Shown: positions 9,701 to 21,198, counted from the stretch's first letter. The stretch is 64,000 nucleotides of DNA from Selaginella moellendorffii (GCF_000143415.4 NW_003314301.1:324156-388155); one strand, 5' to 3'. Numbers and translations are program-made. Notes: generated from the letters alone by a model not told the origin.

Positions 9701-11489
9701 TTATCCTTGCAGTAACTTGTTCTTTGTTTCTTTTGGTTTTTGCAGCCAACTGGAAACCTCATCGAATGGTTTAACGCCTTGTGTTACAAGGATACTGGAA
9801 TCTTGTATGAAGATCCATACGTTCAGGTTTCTGGCATTGTTTAAGCTTGCAATTTGTGATTTTTCTTGGGTGCTTAGATTGGGATTAAAGCGCAATATCA
9901 AGGTCCTCGTGGCGAGATAAATTTCTATCTTGGTAATAAGCAAAGCGAGACTTTGACATCAGTCCGAGCCATTATCCTACCTCAGCCACATCTTAGAGTT
10001 GAATTTCCGGGAGCTCCTCCAAGCATACAAGCTGCTGAACAGGTAGTAATGTCGTTGATAAGACTTCTAATTTCTTCATGATCGCCGTTGCAGATACAAG
10101 TGCTTCTTAAAGTGGCATGCTTGTATGCTGGGAGAATTGCTCCACTTCTCGACTTTTCTTATATGGTTTCTGGCATGACAGTAAGCTAAGCTTTCCCGTG
10201 TTTTATTTAGTGCTAACGTCCGCAGAACTCTTCTAGGTGTCTGTCAAATTGCGGATTCCAATTGTAATCAGCAAGTTTTTGCAACCAGCCACTCTCTCTG
10301 CAAACGATTTTTTTTCTGCCTGGAGAGCTCTTGTTACAGCTCCAAACAAGCTTCAAGAAGTGGTATATGATCCTTTTCCATCGTTTTCTTCTGACTTCTA
10401 TGAATCCCTTTACAGATTCGTGGACTGCAGTATTCTACTGTCTCGGAGTTTTCTGACAAGCTAAACGGACTTCGCATAGGCGTGGCTACTGGACTGGTAA
10501 GCTAAGTCTGTTTTATAGATGCAAAACACGTAGACAAAGTTATCTTCCAGGAACCCAATCCCAATAACCTCGTTGCAGCCTCGAGTTTTCATTCAGAAAC
10601 TGGTGGTGCTTTGCTGTGCATGGTAAGTTCATACCATTACGTACTCATTCCAGAGCTAAACAGGTTCCGTTTTCCCAGGTACGCATCGAAACAGATCCGG
10701 CTGATAAGACGCAGTTACGCTTGACAGTCGCGTCGCCGAATTCACGCTTAGCACTAGAGTAAGCTTGATACTCTAAGCAGCACGTAGCTTGATTTTCTCA
10801 TTTTTTTGTCCAGACTCAAGGAGTTTCTCAAAGAGCAATTGCCTGTGACTTTGCCAACGTCTACTCCTCCTGTTCAAACAGCTATGGTTCCAGTCCCACC
10901 CGTTTTACAGCCAGTTCTGCAGCCAGTTCAGTCAGTTCCAGCACCGATACTCTCCGCCCCTCCCATCACTGCAATGAGTTCTTCCAATCTGCAAGCGTTT
11001 CCCACAGTTTCCACAGGCTTCGCTCAGAAACCTCTTCCTCTTTCTCGCAGTTTCACAACTCTGGCCATGATGGCTGGTCAAAATCTTTCGAGCTCCAATC
11101 CCTTCCCACCTATGAACGTCCCCGCGGTGCTTAATGATCCTCTTGCTGATCTCTTCGCTCCCAGTGATTTTGCGGCCTTAGCAAAGCCTTCCGCGTCATC
11201 ATCCAATGCTGCACCAGTTTCTCTTCAAGAACCTCTCTCCTCAGCTGCTGTTCATATTCCTGCTTCGAACTACAGACAGGAAAACACTGGAGCCCCAGAC
11301 AGTATTGATCTTCTCGGACCCGACACTTCAGCCGAAGCTCTAGTCTCCAATCCAAGCTCGAGCGGCGAACAGTTTACAGCTGGCAATCCGTTTACTGACC
11401 TCGATAGCGCTCCTGAAGCTTCTACTCCACCTCCAAATGCTCAACCGAGAAATCCAGCGTCAACTTTTGACTTCGAGGACCTCTTGTAG
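6744..11489 (+). CDS. AP-2 complex subunit alpha (alpha-adaptin), with an extended motif-rich tail
   Basis: Large clathrin-adaptor subunit acting at the plasma membrane in cargo capture for endocytosis. I can follow 26 exons with short GT-AG introns that keep frame. The trunk begins MRGLQMFITDVRNCQSK and continues through alpha-adaptin hallmarks: SYEKKKYVWKLLYIH, VRKKAILCLLHIYRKHP, LVALASNNPQQYYYCVSKC and YVDVVLLLVEKGG. The hinge contains VDLLGDL (clathrin-box-like) and two DPF motifs near 9622-9658. The appendage sandwich and platform follow (IGIKAQYQGPRGEINFYLGN; IRIE and DPNNL-like blocks around 10550-10740). The last exon (10814-11489) continues about 200 residues beyond LKEFLKEQL as a Pro/Ser-rich tail with two NPF motifs (11097, 11385), LADLFAP, IDLLG and a terminal DFEDLL. 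The trunk is clearly diverged from the usual plant sequence, so it may be a second, specialised paralogue. It stops 59 bases before the next gene. Confidence 0.9.
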
Positions 11490-11548
11490 ATAACAGGTAC
11501 TTCTTCTTCTCCGTTTTCTTTTATCTCATTTCTCGCTCTAGGGTTGTA

Positions 11549-12116
11549 ATGGCTGCTGCAGAAGGTAGCGGTGCTGCTGCTGCGCCATCGTCCCTGGATG
11601 GTGTTGGAGGCGATTCTTTACCGGTAAACTTTCATGGGAATCTCGTTAGTGCACGCAACAACGAACAGTTTAAGTCGCTGTTGGATCGGGCCAAGGCGTC
11701 AAAGAAGACGGTGAGCCTGTACTTCAAAGAGATTCCTCTTCCCTTATATGAGCTTTTTTTTATTTCTCTCGCTCTCTTTGCTATCTGGCTTTGATACACT
11801 GATAGACGATCGTGAGCTTTGGAGCATCATGGTAACGATTTACCATTCTTCGTTTCTTTGCTGATGTATTTCTTTTTCTTCTCTCGATGCATCCAGGTGT
11901 GTTATGTGTAAACAAATGCTCCCGACGTTTTGCAATCTTAGCAACGAATACCCGCGATCGCTGTTCATCTACGCGGACATAGACGAGTGCCCGGACGAAA
12001 CCAAAGACGTGCGCTACACCCCCACATTCCGGTTCTACTCCAACGGCGACAAAGTGGACGAGTTCTACGGAGTTGGAGCTCAGAGGCTCCGTGATCGCGT
12101 CTGGCTCCACTCTTAG
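11549..12116 (+). CDS. Thioredoxin-like 3-3 protein (atypical WCVMC active site)
   Basis: Three exons, 11549-11710, 11806-11831 and 11897-12116, give 135 residues. The thioredoxin fold is plain: a TIVSFGASW strand leads into the active site WCVMCKQMLP, then FIYADIDECP, the cis-Pro strand YTPTFRFY and the family-specific C-terminus QRLRDRVWLHS. The last is strikingly like Arabidopsis thioredoxin-like 3-3. The dithiol is CVMC instead of canonical CGPC; in my memory the Arabidopsis relative has CGVC. Loss of Gly-Pro usually shifts redox potential or substrate range. The N-terminus is Ala/Ser-rich with no clear transit peptide, so cytosol is likely. The start lies 59 bases after the AP-2 alpha stop, and a telo-box-like TAGGGTTG sits just before the ATG. 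Confidence 0.9.
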
Positions 12117-12934
12117 AACTCTCGCGGACATTACGGATGACGTGAGAAGATAATAAAATTGTATGCACAGAAGCGCCAAAACCTGACCAGAAAATCTCTC
12201 CGGCCAGAACGTATGCAGGATTACAAGCCAACTCTACAGTTATGTTTGCCACATTGAAGACAATCAAGAGTATATTTCTTGGGTGGGCCCAATATCTCCA
12301 TGCATAGAATATGGAAAGAGAATATAAGAAATATACATATAAATTAGCCCAAAAACCTTGATGCTGAATGAATGAATATGAAATATAAACAAACTATGCT
12401 TGTTTGCTTGAGCTTTCATTGGGTAAACCAAACATCTCATACACACAACATCAAACAACCAAACATCTTGTCATACCAACAAATCAAACCATCTGTGAAC
12501 GATCAAGTTTCTTAACCACGATAAATAAGGTTGTTTTGATACTCGTGGGTCTCATGATTTAAGTTTTTTAAAAAGGCCACGACAGCTTTTCAATATTTTC
12601 CTCTACAAACGCACAGCTGATAAGGAGTGTGCTTTGATCATCCTGGCCCAAAACACCTTGCTGAACATTCTTCAGTTCAACCTTTATGACAAAAGCTTAA
12701 AACGAGTTTTAAAACAGGAAGCATAGTGGCACTATTAGTTGATTCATTGTTCTAACTCCCCTCTGCAAGAGAATCATGTCCTCCCAACAAGATGTAGTTG
12801 CTCGCTCTTCTTCTTTCTCTCACACCATTGATGGAGATAGTATTTCTTCCAATGTCCAATTCCAATTCCTCCGCCACAACCAGCCTTCCTAATCATAATC
12901 ATGCTGCTGCTGCTGTTCTGTGTTTGAATCCAAG
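12117..12934. other. Intergenic spacer, no gene seen
   Basis: Contains the likely 3' UTR of the thioredoxin-like gene (AATAAAA at about 12152-12158) and the 5' region of the TBL gene. Short open frames on both strands have no recognisable content. Confidence 0.5.
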
Positions 12935-14364
12935 ATGACAATGCTGCTCCAGGGATCTGGGAGTTCACCCTCTGCGAAGGCCGCCAGCAACAATTCTTCT
13001 GCTCATGATCAATCGGTCTCCTCGGAGACTGGAAGCCTCTTGTGGTTCTACTACAAGAACAAGAATATCCGATTCTGGCTGCCAATTGTCGTCCTGCTCA
13101 ACAGCTGCCTCACCTACGTTTTCTTCGTCCGTGGCAGCCAGAATTCCCCGGTTGCTCCAATTCTCCCAGATCTCCAAAACTCCTCAAATTCAGGTAATTT
13201 AGATTTGAAACAAAGTTTCAGGGATACTAAAATGCTACAGACACCTGCGATTTGAGCAAGGGCGAGTGGATTTTCAACTCGACACCACCGCTCTATACGA
13301 ATTCCACCTGCGATCAAATCCAGCTTCTCCAGAACTGCCTGGGAAATGGGAGGCCTGACACGTGCTACCTGCATTGGCGATGGCGGCCTCACAACTGTGA
13401 GCTCCTGCTTTTCGACCCCGCCACCTTTCTCGAGCTCATGCGGGCCAAAAGTATGCTCTTCTTTGGGGACTCGCTCGCCAGGAACCACATGCAGTCGCTT
13501 CTTTGCTCCCTCTCCCCGGTGAGTTCCTCAAACCTCGATTCAAATTTGTCTCAATGTGGTCACATAAAAAAGGTGGAGAGACCCGACAAGGTGTACTCGC
13601 GAGAGGACAAAGGACGTGAAATGGGAGTTCCAATCCTACAACTTCACGCTTGCCATCGTCTGGTCGCCATTCCTCGTCAAGCATGTCAAGGTTCACGACG
13701 ATCCACTTCTCTTCAATCTCCACTTGGACGTCCCACACCCGGCATGGTGGCCATCGCTCGCGAGCTACGATTTCGCGGTCATGTCCACGTCCCAGTGGTT
13801 CTTCCGCCCAAGTATCTACACGATCAACAACACAATCTTTGGCTGCAACAAGTACTCGCACGAAAACTACACTGACGTACACTTCCTCACGGCGCTGGAG
13901 CTCGCATTCCGTACGTCCCTCCGCGCCATCGCCAAGCTGTACGGCTACAAGGGGACCACGTTCCTCCGTACTGCGTCTCCGGACCACTTCGAGCACGGGA
14001 CGTGGAGCAACGGCGGGACGTGCAACCGTACGCGGCCGACGCACTCTGTACGCGATGCCATACGCGGTGGCGTTGGTGAGGTGGAGCTGCCGTGGCTGCC
14101 GAGCAATCTCAACCGTGTGCAGCGCGACGAGGCACGGAAGTTCGACCCATCCAATGGCTCCAGGCTGCGGGTGCTGGACGTGACGTACAGCACCTTCCTC
14201 CGGCCAGACGGCCACCCCGGCCATACAGAACATACCAGCCATATGCAGGAGAGATCACCCGCTACATCCGAAATGATTGCTTGCACTGGTGCTTGCCCTG
14301 GCCTGTGGATATGTGGAACCAGCTCCTCCTGGAATCAGTGAAGAAGTCGGAGAAGACACAATAG
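12935..14364 (+). CDS. Trichome birefringence-like (TBL/DUF231) polysaccharide O-acetyltransferase, with two frameshifts
   Basis: Golgi type II membrane enzyme family that O-acetylates cell-wall polysaccharides. Exon 1 (12935-13193) has a cytosolic Ser-rich stretch and a membrane anchor (FWLPIVVLLNSCLTYVFFV). Exon 2 starts at 13241 and gives the TBL domain (CDLSKGEWIFN, C-rich YTNSTC, DTCYLHWRWRPH) and the catalytic GDS motif in FFGDSLARNH. An intron of about 51 bases (13522-13572) follows. Later come SYNFTLAIVWSPFLVK, RTASPDHFEHGTWSNGGTC and the C-terminal Asp/His motif DCLHWCLPWPVDMWN. The reading frame shifts by +1 near 13612, and a compensating shift at 14220/14221 (one base missing) returns to the original frame. 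Both shifts sit inside conserved sequence. Either the gene is a recent pseudogene or the bases are in error. The nearest group appears to be TBL19-27-like, and the substrate is not decidable here. Confidence 0.85.
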
Positions 14365-14949
14365 TTTGTTCTTTTGTTCTAGTCAAGTTTGTCTAGAGAA
14401 GCTTTCTTTGGCGAATTTAGTCCAGGCTCTAAAAAACTTGAATTGTAAACTTTGCAAGAAACATGAGATCTATTTTACAACAATAAAACACATAGACCTG
14501 CAGTAATGTTACTAGTCATGTCCAATTCCAAGCTTCTTTAGGTGATTTTGACCTTGGCTCTTCTCAAGCAAGAAAAATGTGGGTTTATTGAGTATCAGCA
14601 AAACTTGAATGATGGCTATTACTATTGCACACAAAGAAACTTTCTTGGTGGAAAGCATGGCTACTGGAGCAGAGCAGCATACCTCTCTTAAGAGTTGCAT
14701 AGGACAAGATTGCTTGGCATCATTTTGTGGGGAGATTGGTTTAAATCTTCTTTTGATTTTTTTCTAATAATAAAAAACTATTTTGCCAAAGGATTTAATA
14801 TTTTCATAGTCAGGGTTTATTATGGCAAGTAATTTATGCAGACCTAGCGGCAAAAAAAAAATGTATTAAGCTGCAAAATGTATGAATTTAAAACACAATT
14901 GTAAAATATATATATATGACTCACAAATAATCTTTTGGATGCCATGTTT
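14365..14949. other. Intergenic, 3' side of the TBL gene
   Basis: Includes a plausible 3' UTR (AATAAAA near 14482) and AT-rich sequence. I see no gene. Confidence 0.4.
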
Positions 14950-15640
14950 TTTTTCAAGACATATATATATTGGCATGCATTGCCACATATGAGTTCTTAA
15001 TCCATGTAAGTTTATTTACCACATCAACATCTTCTTCTTTGTCACTAAAGTTTAGCAAGAATGGCAAGAATGTATGTCTTTAGATGTGCTCACTACATCA
15101 CTTCCATTCTAGTGAGCAGAATGGAAGCACAGCTAAACTAGGCATGATAGATGTTAATTGTGAGAAGAGCATTAGCCATAAGCCATCACGTGCTCGCTAT
15201 TGTCCATTGTCAACTACACCACACCATTGCTGTGCTCAATGAAGGCCTTTGATGCATTGAGCACACACTTGTGATCTTTAGCAGTTACATGCAGTTGGGT
15301 GTTGATCTAGAGTCTGGCAAATCTCTACCTCAGAACAGAAAATCACAAATACCACACATATTACAATATGATGCTCAAACTCTTCACCAAGAACAAAAGT
15401 TTGTTCTAGGGGAGTAGAATCCCAATAGAGACTAGATAAGCATATTAGCGAATTGATAGAGATTGTAGTTCTGTATGGCATGCTAGATGAGTCGGAATGT
15501 ATGATCCTATTGTCAAAAAAAAGGAGATGACGTGTGGCATGAAGTGTTTATGCATGTGGCATGTCCTATGCAAATATTATAATACACACAATTAGGTTTA
15601 GATTGCTATTATAAAAATTAAAATGTGATTGTGTGCAATT
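14950..15640 (+). repeat. Diverged dispersed repeat, copy 2
   Basis: Partner of 1380-2060 in the same orientation. Both show GGCATGCATTGCCACAT-like, CTCTTCACCAAGAA and GAGTAGAAT words, a GTATGGCATGCT-like block, and an ATATTATAATACACA block in the same order. Heavy divergence implies age. Family unknown. Confidence 0.55.
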
Positions 15641-18602
15641 AAAAACAAAAATTATACTCACATATGTAAATATAACAACACAATATTTCTACAGTTTGAA
15701 TTCAAACTTGAGCATAAGTAAAAGCCATGTCTATGGTTCCTCAATTCATAACCAAGTGAAATGCCCCTTTCTATACATATCAATAACAATGGTGGATTAA
15801 ACTCTTTTAGGGGGAGATGTGGTGCAATTTGATTTAGCACTTCAAAATGATGATTTTGACTATGGAGTGCTATTGCCTAATTGATATGAGGGATGATTGG
15901 TATGCTCATGGCTTGCTTGAGGTTCTTTATGCCAACTTTATGCAATGCCTTCAGAAACCATATAATGCACACTCTCACAAAGAGGCATAGATATTGCCCT
16001 ACACATATTCTGGCAAAATTCCCACTGAATGAGCAAAGGGTATGGTGGTGACAAAGTTTCTATTCTAATATATGTTCAATGCAATATTATTGTGTTTTTA
16101 ACCCCAAGAGACATTGTTGCATTAAACAATGACAAAGTGTACCAAAACACTGCTTTTGTCCCTTTTCACGAGGTATACATGCAAGGTCTCTCTCAATCAA
16201 TTCACCTAGTGTTTTTTCTTTCCAAGAGCTAGTAGGCCTCTACAATTACATGTATAAAAGTAATGTGGAAGGCCTTGAGTTCAACCACAAGGTCATCTTG
16301 CACCTCACATTTACACTAGAGGATGTATATTCCATATCACCCTTCTCATATGTATGTATTTAGATCATACTATCACATTAATAGGGTTGCCTGTGCAACA
16401 AAGAGAAGCATGCTAGATGCTACTTCAGGCCTTGATATATAATATTAGCTTGAGTATGGTCAAGCACTGTGACTGGCAAATGTAGAGCCACACCTTCCTA
16501 AGGCAATAACTTACTCCTCCAGTTTAGAGGTTGCGGACCACTACTATGATGCAGAGCAATTTCTGCACAAGCTAAGGTATACCTCTATTCAGTGTGTGTT
16601 GAGTGGCTTAGGCAAGATACAGTATTGGATATAATGACTATTTTCATTTAAGTGAGGCTTTTATGGGGTTATGGGACAACACTTTTATAGAGTTTAGGTG
16701 ATAACAATTTTGTGGAGTTTATACAATAATAGTTTTGATAAATATAATCACATAAAAAGATGAAGTTTAAATATAATATGTAGGATTTTGGCTCTGTTTC
16801 TTCATTCAGTGGCCCAAGGCTTTGAATCTCGGGTTCCGCTCCACTATCCTTGGGCACATGGCAACTTTGATAATAACCTACACTAAGGAATTCCATGCAT
16901 GTAGCAAAATGATGGAGTATGTGCAACTTTCAGGTTCTAATTGCCATTATTGCAGTCTCAAAGAACACTTTCACCTCCATAAAGACCCATACATGCACTT
17001 ATATGTTGTATGGTGGATGTTGTGTAGTGTCGAAAGTTTGCTAATAAAGTGTTAGTCACTGTTATTATCTCAATGAAGAAAATGTGATGCATTGAACTTG
17101 AGGGTACATAACACCAACCTCTACTGCCCCTAGGATCTCTTTGTATTCTTGTAGACCCTTATTTTGTCAAGTGAAATTTGTTAGCTATCTACATCACCTT
17201 CTGCCACACTCCACATGACGTTGAGCAACTCCCATATTACATGTTGACATATGGCATATTCATGCAAACTGTGTGTAATAACACAATTGTGCATAGGCAA
17301 TTTAGTTACATCTTTGCCTCTAGAATTTAGAACATCAAGATCCTAGCCATATACACTTTTGTGAAAATTTTCTCTAGAAGCTTTCTCACCTTTAGAGCAT
17401 ATGCTTGCTAATTTCACCCTCCCTCATACTTGTCAAAGTATGTGTGCAAAACATGCTGTACTTGGCCTCATATGGCTTCCATATCCTTTTTTGTCAGCCC
17501 TCTGAAGTCTTGTATATCATCATCTAGCACCAATTGGCCACCAACAAACTGGTCAGCTAAGGGAAAAGCTAGCTTGTTCTTCTGAAAAACCTATGTACTC
17601 CAAGTTGAGGCAAACATTCACACACTTGCAACACTCTAAATTTGAAATATATATCTTGACATGCTCACCTAAGGGGTATCAGCATATATCTAGCCATGCT
17701 GGGGAGATTGTGATGACTGTGACACCAAAGTAGAAAGCACAGTGTTTCTAAGACATCAGGATCAGAATTCTCCTTTTATGGATATCCACCAAGAGGATTG
17801 ACCAATTGGGCTGGTTTGTGTTTAGGTTCCATTCACAAGTGTTTAGCTGCCGTTCTAGTGTGTTACCTTTGTCTTGACACTCACAGGTCCAGGGGTTCCA
17901 TCCATGCCTGCTGCCATATACATGGAACTTGCTTCATAGGTAGTGCCCAATACCACACTCAAGTGTGGCCACCATCAAAATTGGTGTTTTCAGGCACAAC
18001 ACTATCTCCTGGATCACCATGCTCGAGGCATGCATGCAAAACAGTTCTCCCATGGCTCTATCTCCAGAAAAACAGTGGAGAGCAAAGTAGTCCCACTTAA
18101 TGGAATCCAAGGGGCTTGAGAGGTTGGCAATATAAGTATTGAGAGCCATGGTCACTAAGTTATGTGCTCAATTGTCCAGAAGGTCACCAAGTATCAAAGC
18201 TTATGGACCAGGAATTTCCAAAAATCCTGGTGGCAATCTCTTCAAGGTATTGATGGAGCCAGAATGCTCAGTGCTGTTGGCATTCCTGGTTCTTAGGTAG
18301 GTTAAGTTCTTTACGGCCAGATAATGTAGGTTAACTGGCCACAAGCCTTAGGTAGGTTAAGTTCCTTGCCAGATAATGATTACTTTGAACTATGCAGGAT
18401 ATCCTATTTGGTCAAATAGTATGGCACGTAGGTTTACTAATAGGATGCCATAGGTGCATTTCCTTCCTCCCACCAGCCAATGGACAACCACGTCACTGGG
18501 CCTGAGACCAGACGGCTGCACCTGCTCCCTATATATTGTGATGATAATGGTGATGAGTGGTGATACTGCTAAAGTCAACAACGAAATATGTAGATACTGA
18601 AT
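15641..18602. other. Intergenic region with repeat fragments, no gene seen
   Basis: No coding frame is convincing. Around 16795-16875 the words GTGGCCCAAGGC and GGGTTCC.CTCCACTAT match the terminal part of the LTR family complete at 63125-63837, so a decayed LTR fragment lies here. At 18295-18380 a roughly 56-base unit (TAGGTAGGTTAAGTTC through CCAGATAATG) is tandemly repeated. The rest is unassigned. Confidence 0.45.
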
Positions 18603-20942
18603 TTATTTCCAGACTAATGGAAGCATGCGCTTCACAATATCCTCCTCCGTGCGAGTCATCTGCAGAACATGACCACTGGTGTTGAGCTTCAGCACATCCC
18701 GCATTGCGTCCACAACAGAATCCTCTAAAAGAAACGGGAACAGCTGACGAGACAGCCCGTAAATAACTATAGTCCGCCGAGCAGAACCTTCAACACTCAC
18801 GCGATTGTCAGGCGAGCCGAGCTGGAAAACGAGACTAAGCATGAACCCCACGCCATCAACACCAGCCTCGAGCTTCTCAACCGCTTCTGCTATGCCAGTC
18901 TTTCTGTCAGCTTCCCATTGTTTTGCCCGGATCCCAATCGCACCTTTGCTGCTTGGCAGAACGTTGTCAACGGCCTTTTGTCCGGGCTTGCACGTTAATG
19001 CTCGATAGTGTTGGGAGCACTCACTGATCAGGAGGGTATCCAAGCTTCCGTAAGTTGGTGAGAAGCTATTAAACTGGAGCTCAGCGTCCAAGTGAACTGT
19101 GCTTGCTAGACCGTCTGGAACCATTCCCAGCAGCGTAGTCAAGAACTCTCGGAGTGTTATCTTCATTGTGTACATCACGTCCGTCTTGCCTTTGAGACAC
19201 GTGAGCATGGCTAGCAGCACTAGTAACCTGGTAACCATCTTCCCCGGTGGACCACCAGTTACCACGCCTTCCTTGCACATCTTGGAGACGGACACAAGAA
19301 TCTTGCGGAGCTTGTCCTTGTCAAGCAAGACTGGTGCTGCGGCTGATGCAAGAACCGGTTCAGCAGCATTAGAAACGTGAATTCGCTGTCTGTCGTCGGA
19401 AATCCAGGATGCCGTCATCATATGATATGCCATGCCGAGCTCCACCACCTTGGACCATGATGCAACCTCCACTCCAATAGTGCACCCGAGAACACCAACC
19501 ACCATCTCATCTTTCAGTTCCTCCTCCAGGTTAAGCTTGTCCTTCGCAAGGCTCAGTAACTCTTCAGGACTGCATCCTCGGTCGATAAAAGCGCGCCACA
19601 GAGGCCTTCCAAGGCGGAAGACAGATTTTGCTGCACCAGGCTCAGGAGGCGCCGCTGTCCCTGTTAACCAAAACGGCTTGAACAGCTTAGAGTCTCGAGA
19701 GCGCACTTTTCTTGTCGGATCCAAGGCTTTCGCTGGCGCAAAACCTGACAAGCGCGGATTCGTACCAAGCATTACTGCCCAAAGACCAGAAAATGCTGTG
19801 CCGAGAACCCGCCTTAAAAGTGTGAATCCAGTCTCCATTTCATCCGCCAACTCAGTATCCGCTAACGTACTAGCCTCGTCAAAGCAAAACAACACCTTCA
19901 GACGTTTGCCGTCGGGTCCCGCAACGCCAAGCACAGGCAACTTTTCGATGGCAGCCTTCAAGGCTCTCTCCACAGTATCGTATGCATGCTTTTCCCCCTT
20001 AAGAAATTCTGTGGTCCGACGCTCAAACGTTATCGGGCCGGGCTCCTCCTGCGCCTCCATTGCGGAGTCTTCAAGACGCTTCAGACACCTTGGCATTTTG
20101 TCATGTATCGTGGCTGCTATAGAAAACCCATGCTCAGGATGCGTCTGCTTCAAAATCCAGAGACCAGGGTTAGGACCTGTGCCTTTAGCGTTTCCAGTAA
20201 CGTCGCTATCAGACTCCAGAACGCCTCGCACAGCTTCATCGGTTTCGCTATCAGACTCAGGAATGCCTGCGGCGCATTGTTCAGAGCCTCCCCCAACATA
20301 CTCTCCGAGAGCCTCAATGCTGGCGATTAGAAACGCAGCCATCTTGAGTGCCGTTGCGTCTCTCGTACAGATCCAGTCGGCCAAATGTGGAGTTCGGCCG
20401 GGCATTCCAGCCGAGTCAACCTTCATGCAGGAGACATAGATGGTGTACAAGCCTTTCCTGTGAAGCTCACACACGAGCCTTGACTTCCCCCAGCCGCTGC
20501 TCTGCACCACAGCAAAGTACGGCGCAAGATACCTGGAGCCGGGCGTTATCCAGGTCTCGTAATCCTGCTCGATCTTACGCCACAGCTCCTCCAGTATGTC
20601 CATGTCCTGAAGCGGATAGTCGAAGAAAGCTTTCTGTGCTATCCCCATGCCCGGCGCTGCTTCTCTGCGAGGCCGCCGCATGCGGACGTTGCTAGCTTTG
20701 TTCTCATTCATGCTATCCACCGCAGCCAGAAATTCCTCCCTAGTGCTGAAATTTGCTAGCCGCATTCGCTCATTTCCGTTCTCGTACAGCCAATCCGCAA
20801 CTGCTTCTACGTCCCCAGATGCAAAATTCGATCGCACCCATGAAGCGGTAGCGCTCAAGTGCCTGAGGTCGTTCACAGTTGGAGGCCTGAAACTTGCTGA
20901 TTCAAAGATCTCCCTCGCCCGTTTCACCATGGCCGCCGACAA
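18603..20942 (-). CDS. Intronless P-loop NTPase, CR (Crinkler/RHS-type)-like
   Basis: A single 779-residue frame. Walker A is at about residues 148-154 (SSGWGKS, then RLV), preceded by a hydrophobic strand (PYFAVVQ). Walker B is at 351-356 (LFCFDE, then ASTL). The sequence after Walker A (LYTIYVSC...GMPGRTPHLADW) has the Cys/Pro-rich pattern I associate with NTPase modules of eukaryotic CR effectors found in fungi, oomycetes and some free-living eukaryotes. In that family a restriction-endonuclease-like domain often follows. Residues about 665-690 (AIGIRAKQWEAD) might be a degenerate form, but I cannot confirm a catalytic triad. There is an acidic ESDSETDEAV/ESDSDVTG near-duplication at 229-250. 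The GC content and intact frame contrast with the decayed, AT-rich surroundings, suggesting recent activity, selection or transfer. A telo-box (AACCCTAAA) lies just upstream at 20945-20953. The function is inferred only at the level of nucleotide binding. Confidence 0.7.
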   Translation of the reverse strand: MSAAMVKRAREIFESASFRPPTVNDLRHLSATASWVRSNFASGDVEAVADWLYENGNERMRLANFSTREEFLAAVDSMNENKASNVRMRRPRREAAPGMGIAQKAFFDYPLQDMDILEELWRKIEQDYETWITPGSRYLAPYFAVVQSSGWGKSRLVCELHRKGLYTIYVSCMKVDSAGMPGRTPHLADWICTRDATALKMAAFLIASIEALGEYVGGGSEQCAAGIPESDSETDEAVRGVLESDSDVTGNAKGTGPNPGLWILKQTHPEHGFSIAATIHDKMPRCLKRLEDSAMEAQEEPGPITFERRTTEFLKGEKHAYDTVERALKAAIEKLPVLGVAGPDGKRLKVLFCFDEASTLADTELADEMETGFTLLRRVLGTAFSGLWAVMLGTNPRLSGFAPAKALDPTRKVRSRDSKLFKPFWLTGTAAPPEPGAAKSVFRLGRPLWRAFIDRGCSPEELLSLAKDKLNLEEELKDEMVVGVLGCTIGVEVASWSKVVELGMAYHMMTASWISDDRQRIHVSNAAEPVLASAAAPVLLDKDKLRKILVSVSKMCKEGVVTGGPPGKMVTRLLVLLAMLTCLKGKTDVMYTMKITLREFLTTLLGMVPDGLASTVHLDAELQFNSFSPTYGSLDTLLISECSQHYRALTCKPGQKAVDNVLPSSKGAIGIRAKQWEADRKTGIAEAVEKLEAGVDGVGFMLSLVFQLGSPDNRVSVEGSARRTIVIYGLSRQLFPFLLEDSVVDAMRDVLKLNTSGHVLQMTRTEEDIVKRMLPLVWK

Positions 20943-21198
20943 CTAACCCTAAACCTGTTTGTAGGTATGTAAACAGTTCCGGGTTCGAAACCGGCTGTAA
21001 AAGTCATGACTCTTGCCAATTCCATTCCCGGAGCGCACTGCCGGTTCTGCACGTTGCGATCCATGAAAAGATTTTTTCAGCAATACCACACACAGGTAAA
21101 CTCACTTTTTTGTGCCACACTCAAAGTTTTGGCATCTCTCCTCAGATCATGCCTTAGTATTGGAATAGTTGGTCAATAAAATGGCTTGGGTTTGGTCA

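Noticed and set aside
19432-20439. 335-residue plus-strand open frame
   Set aside because: It is antisense to the 779-residue NTPase and has no recognisable domain; high GC makes antisense frames long.
20943-20960. Interstitial telomere repeat
   Set aside because: Only a single AACCCTAAA unit, which is a common plant promoter telo-box, not a telomeric array.
20975-21000. Possible tRNA T-arm (GGGTTCGAAACC) upstream of the NTPase gene
   Set aside because: No A-box, anticodon arm or acceptor stem at the right spacing; an isolated B-box match is expected by chance in GC-richer DNA.
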